In this document: positions 7,381-13,902 of the stretch, piece by piece
Position numbering within the stretch: the stretch's first letter is position 1
Layout of the letters: the number at the start of each line of letters is the position of its first letter
NCBI GenBank assembly: GCA_037443705.1
Contig: JBBINV010000008.1
Location: 14,848-78,847, forward strand
From: 2-02-FULL-66-14 sp037443705
GTDB taxonomy: Bacteria > Pseudomonadota > Gammaproteobacteria > Burkholderiales > SG8-39
Direction: 5' to 3'
DNA: 64,000 bases
The notes under the pieces: generated by a model
Database searches by the model: none
Seen by the model: the letters and a program-made list of their open reading frames with translations, nothing else
Told to the model about the DNA's origin: nothing
Program-made: the position numbers and the translations under genes

Positions 7381-7399
7381 TGGCTCACCTGGTGAGCCA
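7381..7399. terminator. Hairpin after the PIN operon
   Basis: TGGCTCAC and GTGAGCCA form a perfect 8-bp stem with a 3-base loop, 28 bases after the small gene. It shares most of its stem with the hairpin at 5072-5092. No T-run follows. Confidence 0.4.
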
Positions 7400-7526
7400 C
7401 CCGTCGTGAGACAATGACGCCATCGCCGATTTAAGCGTCAACTTGCAGGGCGATCCAGAAATTCTGCTAAAGCGACGGCCCTCCCGGATTCCCCGGGGGC
7501 CGATCGGCAACCGAACCGGAGGGCAT

Positions 7527-7859
7527 GTGGAAGAACTCGTGAAAGCCGAAAACACCGCGCCGCGTGGCGCCGCCGCGGCGGCGGCCGAAAAGCCCGCGCC
7601 GCTCACCGTGCAGGAGCTGCAGGACCGCTACGTCGAGCAGATGAACGCGCTCGCCGACGACGCAAACGGCCGGGGGATGCTCCAGGTCTTCGTCGAGGTC
7701 GCGGCCTGGAAGCTCGCCGCGATCGCGCACCGCTGCGGCCCGGTTGCGGCGGGCGACGTGCTGCGCCAGCTGGGAAACCACCTTTACGCCATGGCGCTGC
7801 GCGCCGAAGCGCAGCGCGAGGCCGACGAGGCGAGGCGCGAAGGCCGCAAGCCGAGCTGA
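7527..7859 (+). CDS. Hypothetical helical protein
   Basis: 110 residues. GTG at 7527 has GGAGGG upstream and begins VEELVKAENTAPRGAAAAAA; a longer frame from 7443 exists but has no ribosome site. The protein is helical and Ala-rich with a core (LQDRYVEQMNALADDANG, MLQVFVEVAAWKLAAIAHRC). It is not recognised. It is followed after 19 bases by another unknown gene on the same strand, which may be its partner. Confidence 0.55.
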   Translation: MEELVKAENTAPRGAAAAAAEKPAPLTVQELQDRYVEQMNALADDANGRGMLQVFVEVAAWKLAAIAHRCGPVAAGDVLRQLGNHLYAMALRAEAQREADEARREGRKPS

Positions 7860-7878
7860 GGGCAGGAGGAAGCGGACC

Positions 7879-8313
7879 ATGTCCGAAGCGATGCCGTCCA
7901 AGCCCAACCCCCTGGACGTTCGCGCCAGCTCCTGGGCGGCGCTCGGCCTGTTCGACACCACCGCGATCGGCGGCGCGATGGGCGTTGCGATCCGTTACGG
8001 GATCCTGCGGCGCTACGTGCGCGCTTACCTCTGCGAGCACGGCCGCTACCCGACCGGGCGGCACAAAGTGCGCGGCACTTGGAAAGAATCCCGGATTGCC
8101 TTCGAGGCGCGCTTTCCCGGCAAAGCCACCGCCGCGCTTGCGGCGCACGGGCGGCGGCTGAGCCGCCACGACCTCTGGGGTTTGGACACCGGCGAAAAGG
8201 AAAATTCTTTTCGGAGGGCGCGCAAGGAGTACCGGGATTCGGCCGACCGACCGAAGCTCCGCGCTTGGCTCCTGCGGCAGATCGAGCAAGCCATGCGCGA
8301 GGGCGCAAAATGA
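7879..8313 (+). CDS. Hypothetical protein
   Basis: 144 residues. ATG at 7879 has an AGGAGGAAG site. One mildly hydrophobic stretch lies near residues 18-45 (SSWAALGLFDTTAIGGAMGV), followed by a basic region with RRYVRAYLCEHGRYPTGR and a C-terminal helix. It is not recognised. It ends in ATGA, overlapping the start of the nuclease-like gene, so the two are probably translated together. Confidence 0.5.
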   Translation: MSEAMPSKPNPLDVRASSWAALGLFDTTAIGGAMGVAIRYGILRRYVRAYLCEHGRYPTGRHKVRGTWKESRIAFEARFPGKATAALAAHGRRLSRHDLWGLDTGEKENSFRRARKEYRDSADRPKLRAWLLRQIEQAMREGAK

Positions 8314-8849
8314 CGCTGGGTATCCTCCGCGATAACCTGCAACGCGTGCGATACGCCACCCTCTTTCTTGCGGCAATCGCCCTCTGGCCCGTTTCTGCGC
8401 CCGCCGCCTCCCGCTGCCGCGCGCTCGACGGCGATACCGTGCAGTGCGGCAAGGAGCGCATCCGTCTGCGCGAGGTGTACGCGGCCGAGCGCGGCACGCC
8501 GGGCGCGGAGGCCGAGCGCCGGGCGCTCCAGCGCCGGCTCGATTCGGGCGAGGTCCGCATCCGCCGCCACGGCAAGGACTCTTACGGCCGCACCCTCGGC
8601 GATGTGCACGTGGGTGGAAGGAAGGTCACGCAATCCGACATCGGCCCGCGCGGCGGGAAGGGCGCCGACCGCCCCCGAGCGACCCATGGCCCGCGCTCGC
8701 CGCGCACCGGAGCCCCCGTCGCGAACCGCTCGCCCTCGCATCACGCGCCGCGGGCGCACACGTCGCGCCCGTCCGGATCGCCTTCCTACTCCGGTTCGCG
8801 CGCCTCCGTCACACGAAGCACCACCCGCTCGGGGTCCCGGCGGCGTTGA
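8310..8849 (+). CDS. Secreted staphylococcal-nuclease-like protein with disordered tail
   Basis: 179 residues. A signal peptide (residues 1-33, ending APAA) precedes an SNase-like core: CRALDGDTVQCGKERIRLRE, a helix with EAERRALQRRL, then GKDSYGRTLGDV. The core is short, and the region after about residue 115 is a Ser/Arg/Pro/His-rich low-complexity tail. I infer a periplasmic or secreted nuclease; the usual catalytic Arg-Glu-Arg set is only partly evident. The 3' end overlaps the convergent antitoxin remnant by 64 bases, and the tail may be a product of that junction. Confidence 0.65.
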   Translation: MTLGILRDNLQRVRYATLFLAAIALWPVSAPAASRCRALDGDTVQCGKERIRLREVYAAERGTPGAEAERRALQRRLDSGEVRIRRHGKDSYGRTLGDVHVGGRKVTQSDIGPRGGKGADRPRATHGPRSPRTGAPVANRSPSHHAPRAHTSRPSGSPSYSGSRASVTRSTTRSGSRRR

Positions 8850-9046
8850 AACCCGCGCCGCTCGAGCTTGGAGATGCTCGCCTGGCGCACCTTGAGGCTC
8901 GCGGCGAGCGCTTGCTGGGATAGGCCGCGCGCAACGCGTAGTTCCTGGAGCGGCATCTCCGCCAGCATGGCGCGCGCACGCGCCTCGGAGTGCGCGCGGG
9001 CGGCTGGCGACATCTTCGAGCGCAATTCGCTGAATTTCCTGGCCAT
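8786..9046 (-). CDS. XRE antitoxin of a decayed HigBA-type module
   Basis: 86 residues. ARKFSELRSKMSP, MLAEMPLQELRVARGLSQQA and VRQASISKLERR match the front of HigA-like antitoxins. The family then continues with about 25 residues (a DMYVSTLR-type helix and a GGELEI strand) that are absent here. After SKLERR the protein goes straight to a short Arg-rich tail (RDPERVVLRVTEARE). An internal deletion or 3' replacement is likely. DNA binding could persist. Confidence 0.65.
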   Translation of the reverse strand: MARKFSELRSKMSPAARAHSEARARAMLAEMPLQELRVARGLSQQALAASLKVRQASISKLERRGFQRRRDPERVVLRVTEAREPE

Positions 9047-9179
9047 CGCCTGTCAACCCTTCCTTTCGCAGTGCCTCGAGCAGTCGCGCATGGGTATCGA
9101 CCGATACCTGCTCCGCTTCCGTCAGCCCGTCCCACCAGTCGCCAAATTCGCCCGTGTACGTGACTTCCCAGCGCGCCAC
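9047..9179 (-). pseudogene. HigB/RelE-type toxin remnant with internal deletion
   Basis: GTG at 9179 starts 44 residues: WEVTYTGEFGDWWDGLTEAE and QVSVDTHARLLEAL are the normal front of a Gp49/RelE-type toxin. The next residues, RKEGLTG, look like the normal last residues before the antitoxin start. The whole catalytic middle, about 70 residues, is missing in frame. The reading frame then runs into the antitoxin gene without its own stop. It should be inactive. The promoter and operator upstream are intact. Confidence 0.7.
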
Positions 9180-9181
9180 GC

Positions 9182-9210
9182 AATAGAGCCTTTGTGGAAT
9201 ATTCCGTCAA
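9182..9210 (-). promoter_or_regulatory. Promoter with operator palindrome of the decayed HigBA
   Basis: On the minus strand TTGACG (9205-9210), a 17-base spacer and TCTATT (9182-9187) make a near-consensus sigma-70 promoter. The perfect palindrome GGAATATTCC (9196-9205) sits in the spacer. Transcription would start at about the GTG at 9179, so the mRNA would be leaderless. The rest of the gap to 9392 shows no other gene. Confidence 0.65.
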
Positions 9211-9392
9211 GGGAATAGCTGCAGCTGCGCTCCCCGTCGGGTTCAACGATCCACGCGGCCGATTGGATGACGGGCGCGGTTCGACTTTCCGCCATTCCAA
9301 GGGAAGAACGCCGGTCAACGCGGACCACGCCAAGGGCGTTATGCGGGCATGGCGCGCACGTCCCGCAGTTATACAAAAACTGAGATAATCGC

Positions 9393-9722
9393 GTGAAGCC
9401 GGTGGTCTGGTTGGGCGACAGCCTGGCGCGGCTGAGGGAATTCCCCGCCGATGCGATGCACGACGCGGGCTTTCAGCTCGAGAACGTCCAGCGCGGCGAC
9501 GCGCCGGCGGATTGGAAGCCGATGCCGTCGATTGGGCTGGGGGTGAACGAGATCCGGGTGCGCGTCGGCGGCGCGTTCCGCGTGATCTATGTGGCGAGAT
9601 TCTCCGAAGCGGTGTACGTGCTGCACTCGTTTCAGAAGAAGTCGCAAAAGACGCCGCGCGCCGACATCGAGCTGGCACGGCGGCGGTTCAGGGACCTGGT
9701 GCAGGCAAGGCGGGAACGATGA
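9393..9722 (+). CDS. higB: HigB-like toxin (phage Gp49-like, RelE fold)
   Basis: 109 residues, GTG start. The protein has the Gp49/HigB pattern: GDSLARLREFPADA, a central INEIRVR-type strand (VNEIRVRVGGAFRVIYVARF), and the closing motif LHSFQKKSQKTPRADIELAR. These toxins are ribosome-dependent mRNA interferases. A TGaGATAAT extended -10 lies just upstream at about 9381-9389. The stop overlaps the antitoxin ATG (ATGA). It looks complete, unlike the neighbouring divergent copy. Confidence 0.82.
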   Translation: MKPVVWLGDSLARLREFPADAMHDAGFQLENVQRGDAPADWKPMPSIGLGVNEIRVRVGGAFRVIYVARFSEAVYVLHSFQKKSQKTPRADIELARRRFRDLVQARRER

Positions 9723-10015
9723 AGGAAAAGCTCAAGTTCGTGCGCAGCAGCGGGAACGTTTTCCTCGACATGGGCTTCAGCAAGGCCGAGGCGGAGAACT
9801 TGCGGCTTCGGTCGGAGCTGATGCACAGGATCAGCCGCCATTTCCGCGACAGCGGGATGACGCAGGCAACCGGGGCTCGGGCGCTCGGCCTGACGCAGCC
9901 GCGCCTCAATGCGCTGCTCAAGGGCAAGCTTCACCAGTTCAGCCTCGATGCCCTGGTCAACATCGCGAGCAATGCGGGACTGAACGTCCGGCTGGTGGTG
10001 AAGAAGGCAGCCTGA
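9719..10015 (+). CDS. higA: HigA-like XRE antitoxin
   Basis: 98 residues. FLDMGFSKAEAENLRLRSEL is the characteristic front of the HigA group that pairs with Gp49-like toxins. The HTH follows (MTQATGARALGLTQPRLNAL, residues 47-66). The C-terminus ends normally with NVRLVVKKA. It is translationally coupled to higB by a 4-base overlap, in the toxin-first order typical for HigBA. Confidence 0.85.
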   Translation: MKEKLKFVRSSGNVFLDMGFSKAEAENLRLRSELMHRISRHFRDSGMTQATGARALGLTQPRLNALLKGKLHQFSLDALVNIASNAGLNVRLVVKKAA

Positions 10016-10046
10016 ATCCGCGCGGGGGCGTTGAGCGGGTTGCGGG

Positions 10047-10919
10047 TCACGGCCTGGACGGCCCGTAGCGCCGCGCCCGCTCGGTGAACTCGGGATAGCC
10101 GATGAAGTCCTCGAACTCGCGCACGCGGCTGCGAAGCCCCGGGACGGCGTTGGCGTCGCGCGTCGCCTTGAAGCGCGCGAGCGCCGCATCGAGCGCGCCG
10201 AAGTGCACGAGCGCGGAGAAGCCGTAGTAAAGGACGAGCGACGCTCCGGCGCGCGCTTCGTCTTCGAGGGTGGCGCCGGGGAGATCGACGATCATGACGG
10301 GCTTGCCGGTGCGGCGGCGGATCTCGGGGAGTTTCTCCGCGGGGACGCCGGTCGGGAAGACGAGGTCGGCGCCGGCGGCGGCGTAGGCTTCGAGGCGCTT
10401 GAGCGTCTCGTCGAGCCCCAGGCCGATCCAGCTCGCGTCGGACCTCGCGACGATGAGGAAGTCCGGGTCCTCGCGCGCCTCGACCGCGGCGCGGATGCGC
10501 GCGGCGGCCTCATCCAGCGGGCGGAGCGTCTGCGGGAGCTCGGTGTGCTTGCCGGTGCCCGAGTGGTCCTCGATGTGGATCGCCGCGGCGCCGGCGTCTT
10601 CGAACGCGCGCACGGTGCGCCAGAGGTTCGCCGGATCGTTGAAGCCGCCCTCGGCGTCGGCGATCACCGGGAGGTCGACGGCGCCGGCGATCGTGCGCGC
10701 CTGCTCGGCGAGCTCGGTGAGCGCGAGCAGGCCCGTGTCCGGCAGGCCGAAGCGGCTCGCGGCGGTGGCGTAGCTGCCGATGTAGACGGCCTCGAAGCCG
10801 TGTCGCTCGACGAGGCGCGCCGAGAGCGCGTCGGTCGCGCCGGGGACGGCGATCGTTCGGCCGCTCGCGACGAGGGCGCGGAGGCGGGCGCGGCGTTCGT
10901 GGGGGGCGGGAGGGGGCAT
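10047..10919 (-). CDS. Isocitrate lyase/PEP mutase superfamily protein
   Basis: 290 residues, a TIM-barrel of the ICL/PEPM superfamily: PGATDALSARLVERHGFEAV, then IADAEGGFNDPANL (Mg-binding acids), AAIHIEDHSGTGK, and IVARSDA. The KKCGH-type loop of true isocitrate and methylisocitrate lyases is replaced (HSGTGKHTE), so a lyase with that exact substrate is unlikely. Oxaloacetate decarboxylase or another C-C lyase is more likely. It stands alone, convergent with higA and divergent from the DUF4258 gene. Confidence 0.8.
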   Translation of the reverse strand: MPPPAPHERRARLRALVASGRTIAVPGATDALSARLVERHGFEAVYIGSYATAASRFGLPDTGLLALTELAEQARTIAGAVDLPVIADAEGGFNDPANLWRTVRAFEDAGAAAIHIEDHSGTGKHTELPQTLRPLDEAAARIRAAVEAREDPDFLIVARSDASWIGLGLDETLKRLEAYAAAGADLVFPTGVPAEKLPEIRRRTGKPVMIVDLPGATLEDEARAGASLVLYYGFSALVHFGALDAALARFKATRDANAVPGLRSRVREFEDFIGYPEFTERARRYGPSRP

Positions 10920-11019
10920 GCGGGGGTCCGGGGGATCGTTGGTCTTCTGCGACCCGAAGTCTTACACGGCCCAAGTCAACCGGTGAGATCCGATGGCGTT
11001 GACTTCACAGGGGGAGCGC

Positions 11020-11289
11020 ATGAGCCGGCGAATCGTCCTGACGGAGCACGCTGTCGCGGAGGCGCGGCGAAGAGGAATCAGCGAGGAACTGATCCTGGAG
11101 GTCGCCAGCTCGCCGGAGCAACGGCTGGAGGCGCGCTCGGGGCGCGAAGTGTGCCAGTCGCGGGTTACGGACCCCGGAAGCGGTAAACTGCAATTGGTCC
11201 GCGTATTCGTCGACCGGGCACAAGACGGCGACGCGGTGGTGACGGCGTATCGGACGAGCAAGGTTCGCAAGTACTGGAGAGGAGAATGA
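11020..11289 (+). CDS. DUF4258 protein, RelE-like putative toxin
   Basis: 89 residues. ATG at 11020 follows GGGGGAG. LTEHAVAEARRRGISEELIL is the DUF4258 opening, and LQLVRVFVDR and VVTAYRTSKVRKYW give its last strands. DUF4258 proteins have a RelE-like fold and commonly pair with DUF2283 proteins, as here with a 4-base overlap. Toxicity of this pair is inferred, not established. Confidence 0.75.
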   Translation: MSRRIVLTEHAVAEARRRGISEELILEVASSPEQRLEARSGREVCQSRVTDPGSGKLQLVRVFVDRAQDGDAVVTAYRTSKVRKYWRGE

Positions 11290-11483
11290 AGGTCAATTAC
11301 GACGCCAGGACGGATACGCTCACCGTGATCTTCCGCGACGTTCCGGTCGCGGAGAGCGACGAGGAAAAGCCGGGCGTCATCCTCGATTACGACGCCGCGG
11401 GGAACATCGTTTCCATCGAGGTGCTCGACGCTTCTAGCCGCGTGGAGGAGCCCGGGAGGGTCACCGTTCAGACCGGAAAGTAA
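11286..11483 (+). CDS. DUF2283 protein, putative antitoxin
   Basis: 65 residues with the complete DUF2283 pattern: YDARTDTLTVIF near the start, an acidic middle with EKPGVILDYDAAGNIV, and SIEVLDAS. It overlaps the DUF4258 gene by 4 bases. The family is the usual downstream partner and probable antitoxin. Confidence 0.8.
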   Translation: MKVNYDARTDTLTVIFRDVPVAESDEEKPGVILDYDAAGNIVSIEVLDASSRVEEPGRVTVQTGK

Positions 11484-11498
11484 CGCGGGAGGCTCGGT

Positions 11499-11918
11499 CT
11501 AGGTTTCGCCTGCCACCGTCACGACGACCCTGCGCGCGTGCGGCGCGCTGCGGTGCTCGTAGAGGTAAATCCCCTGCCACGTCCCCAGCGCGAGCTTCCC
11601 CCCGCTCACCGGGATGGCGAGGCTGTTGGAGGTGAGGACCGAGCGCGCGTGCGAGGCCATGTCGTCCGGGCCTTCGGTGTCGTGCACGTAGGCCGGGTCG
11701 CCGTCAGGGGCGAGGCGCGCAAGGATCGTCTCCAGGTCGCGGCGCACGCCGGGGTCGGCGTTCTCGCACAGGATGAGCGAGGCGCTCGTGTGCTGCAGGA
11801 ACACGTTGCACAGGCCGGTGCGGATGCCGCTCGCGGCGAGGGCGCGCTCGAGCTCGGCGGTGATCTCGGTGGTGCCGCGGCCGCGGGTGCGGAATTCGAG
11901 GGTCTGCTGGTGGATCAT
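11499..11918 (-). CDS. YjbQ/UPF0047 family protein (secondary thiamine-phosphate synthase)
   Basis: 139 residues, full length. Family motifs are present: NVFLQHTSASLILCENADP, VRRDLETIL, HDTEGPDDMASHARSVLT, and LGTWQGIYLYEHR. Family members show weak thiamine-phosphate synthase activity in some bacteria, but the main role is unsettled. ATG at 11918 was chosen because the frame upstream runs into the terminator-like repeat at 11936. Confidence 0.88.
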   Translation of the reverse strand: MIHQQTLEFRTRGRGTTEITAELERALAASGIRTGLCNVFLQHTSASLILCENADPGVRRDLETILARLAPDGDPAYVHDTEGPDDMASHARSVLTSNSLAIPVSGGKLALGTWQGIYLYEHRSAPHARRVVVTVAGET

Positions 11919-11935
11919 CGCAAGAAGACTTGTGA

Positions 11936-11958
11936 AAAACCGGGTCTGTCCCGGTTTT
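11936..11958. repeat. Palindromic terminator-like repeat, copy 1
   Basis: AAAACCGGG-TCTGT-CCCGGTTTT: perfect 9-bp arms and 5-base loop, with a flanking T or A run on both sides. It lies between the end of the HpcH gene and the start of the YjbQ gene, where it could terminate leftward transcripts. Two more identical copies lie at 34325 and 34357. Confidence 0.75.
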
Positions 11959-11965
11959 CGAGATG

Positions 11966-12754
11966 TCACTTCTTTTCGAAGCCCCGCACCAGCGCGGCCT
12001 GCGCGGCTGCCGCCTTCATGAGGAGCGAGAAGTCCGAACCTGCGAGAACGAGCTGCACGCCCATGCCGATGTGGCGTTCCAGAAGCTCGGGCGTGTACAT
12101 CCCGCCCATGCCCGCGAACTTGCCGTGCTTGCGGCACGCGCCGATCACCTTCCTGTAGGCGTCCGCGACGCGCGGGTCGTTGAACTGCCCCGGGATCCCC
12201 ATCTCGAAGCACAGGTCGTTCGTGCCGATGAGGAGCGCATCGATCCCGGGCACCGAGGCGATCGCCTCGCAGTTCTCGATTCCCCTGGGCGATTCGAGCA
12301 TCACGACGACGAGCGTCTCCTCGTTCACCGCGCGCGCGGCCTCGCCCACCGGCATCGAGGCGAAGCCGATCTGCTGCAGGCCCCCGCCCATCGAGCGGTG
12401 CCCGAGAGGCGGAAAGCGGCAATGATCGGCGATGCGCTTCGCCTCGAGCTCCGTCTCGACGTGCGGCACCACGATCCCTTGCGCGCCGTTGTCGAGTATG
12501 CGCGAGGACAGCCAGTGCTCCTTTCCCGCCACGCGCACCACCGGCGTGATCCCGATCGCAAGCGACGCCGATGCGATCTGCGCCGCCACGTCGGTATCCA
12601 TCGAGTTGTGCTCGCAGTCGATGAACAGCCAGTCGAAGCCGGCGGTCTTGCCGATCTGCGCGATGTCCACGGTCCTCGCCTGGCGAAGGCCGAGGCCGAC
12701 GGCCAGCCTGCCGGCGCGGAGCTGGCGAAGGGCATGGTTGGGAATGGCGCTCAT
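11966..12754 (-). CDS. HpcH/HpaI-family aldolase (2-keto acid aldolase)
   Basis: 262 residues. GKTAGFDWLFIDCEHNSMD holds the metal and substrate-binding region. VVRVAGKEHW, GAQGIVVPHVETELEAK, and VVVMLESPRGIEN (Glu metal ligand) follow, then IDALLIGTNDLCFEMG. The family carries out reversible aldol cleavage of 4-hydroxy-2-oxo acids, giving pyruvate plus an aldehyde. The true substrate cannot be read from the sequence. No aromatic degradation genes flank it. Confidence 0.85.
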   Translation of the reverse strand: MSAIPNHALRQLRAGRLAVGLGLRQARTVDIAQIGKTAGFDWLFIDCEHNSMDTDVAAQIASASLAIGITPVVRVAGKEHWLSSRILDNGAQGIVVPHVETELEAKRIADHCRFPPLGHRSMGGGLQQIGFASMPVGEAARAVNEETLVVVMLESPRGIENCEAIASVPGIDALLIGTNDLCFEMGIPGQFNDPRVADAYRKVIGACRKHGKFAGMGGMYTPELLERHIGMGVQLVLAGSDFSLLMKAAAAQAALVRGFEKK

Positions 12755-12793
12755 GGGGTTTCCTCCGATTCGGTTGACCCAAATATAGCGCCG

Positions 12794-13142
12794 GTGACCG
12801 AAGCCGGCGCCACGTTTTCGAAGTGCAGGTCCTGGCGGTATTCGCTCTGGCGTGCCCGGGATTCGCGAAAGCCCGCGGTCAACTTCCTGATGCTGAACCC
12901 GAGCACCGCCGACGAGTTCCGGCTCGATCCCTCGTGCACGCGCGCGCGCCGCGGCGCTCGTCGTGTGCGCGTGGGGGAACCACGGGGTTTTCGGGAGCCG
13001 CTCGGCGGAAGTCGTCCGGCTCCTCCGGAAATCGGGAATTCCCCTTCAGGCCCTGAGAATCAACGGCTCGGGCGAGCCGGCGCATCCGCTGTATTTGCCG
13101 GGGACGCTGGCGCCGGTGGTGTGGCGGCCCCGGAGTCGTTGA
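12794..13142 (+). pseudogene. DUF1643 pseudogene with internal deletion and frame change
   Basis: From GTG at 12794 the frame gives SKCRSWRYSLWRARD and VNFLMLNPSTADEFRLDPSC, the normal front of DUF1643 proteins. The normal C-terminal half (VVCAWGNHGVFGSRSAEVVR, then GEPAHPLYLPGTLAPVVW) follows in a different frame, ending at the TGA at 13140-13142. The middle of about 40-50 residues (FARxWGYG... region) is missing. So two ends of one gene were joined by an out-of-frame deletion near 12945. It is not functional. Confidence 0.75.
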
Positions 13143-13197
13143 CTGGACGGAGGGAAACTGTAAAAATGGGTTTGCATATTCCTGCACCGTTCCGGTC

Positions 13198-13458
13198 ATG
13201 AAGACCACCGTCGAGCTCTCCGAAGAGCTGTTCCGCCGCGCCAAGGCCGAAGCGGCGTTGCGCGGGCGCAAGTTCAAGGACCTCGTCGAGGAGGGGCTGC
13301 GGCTCGTGCTCCAGACGCCGAGGAGCGGGCGCGATCGCCCGAGCCTCGAAGACCTGATGAAGCCGGCGCGCGGCGTCGTCGATTCCGGAATACCCGACCT
13401 CGCGTCGAATCCGAAGCACTTCAAGAGCTTCGGGCGTGAAGCCCGCCGCAATCGCTGA
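13198..13458 (+). CDS. vapB: VapB-like antitoxin
   Basis: 86 residues. MKTTVELSEELFRRAKAEAA followed by GRKFKDLVEEGLRLVL is a typical RHH-type VapB front end. The C-terminus contains the toxin-binding stretch. It overlaps the PIN gene by 23 bases. Upstream, the 55-base gap after the DUF1643 remnant contains TTGACTG and TTTGCATATTC, a possible promoter. Confidence 0.8.
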   Translation: MKTTVELSEELFRRAKAEAALRGRKFKDLVEEGLRLVLQTPRSGRDRPSLEDLMKPARGVVDSGIPDLASNPKHFKSFGREARRNR

Positions 13459-13849
13459 CACGGGCCCGCTGGTCGCGTATCTCGACCGCGCGGAACGCCA
13501 TCATGCGTGGGCGACGGAGCGCGTGCGCGAACTCACGGCGCCCTTGCTCGTGTGCGAGCCCGTCCTCGCGGAAGCGATGCACCTCCTTCGCGGTCTGCCC
13601 AAGGCGCAGGACGCGCTGCTGGGGCTGCTCGAAAACGGCGCGCTGCGCATTGGACTGCGCATCGAAGACCACGTCGTGGCGCTGCGGGCGCTGCACCGGA
13701 AGTACGCCGATCGGCCCATGTCGCTTGCGGACGCGTGCATAGTTCGAATGACAGAGCTGTTCGAAGAGCATCACGTTCTGACCCTCGATTCGGATTTCGT
13801 CGTCTACCGCAGGCACGGCCGCGAGCCGCTTGCGCTCATCCATCCCTGA
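13436..13849 (+). CDS. vapC: VapC-like PIN-domain toxin
   Basis: 137 residues, GTG start. AAIADTGPLVAYLDRAERHH supplies Asp in the DTGPLVA motif. EPVLAEAMHLL (Glu), MSLADACIVRM (Asp) and LTLDSDFVVYRRHG (Asp) complete the site. This is the DxGP-type VapC that cleaves RNA. All catalytic residues are present. It is coupled to vapB by overlap. Confidence 0.85.
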   Translation: MKPAAIADTGPLVAYLDRAERHHAWATERVRELTAPLLVCEPVLAEAMHLLRGLPKAQDALLGLLENGALRIGLRIEDHVVALRALHRKYADRPMSLADACIVRMTELFEEHHVLTLDSDFVVYRRHGREPLALIHP

Positions 13850-13902
13850 GCAGCCGGCACGCTACTGGATAAAAATACAGGGTTCGCCTATAGTCGCCCC
13901 TC

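Noticed and set aside
9194..9388. Small ORF between the two HigBA modules
   Set aside because: It overlaps the promoter and operator of the decayed module and shows no protein-like pattern.
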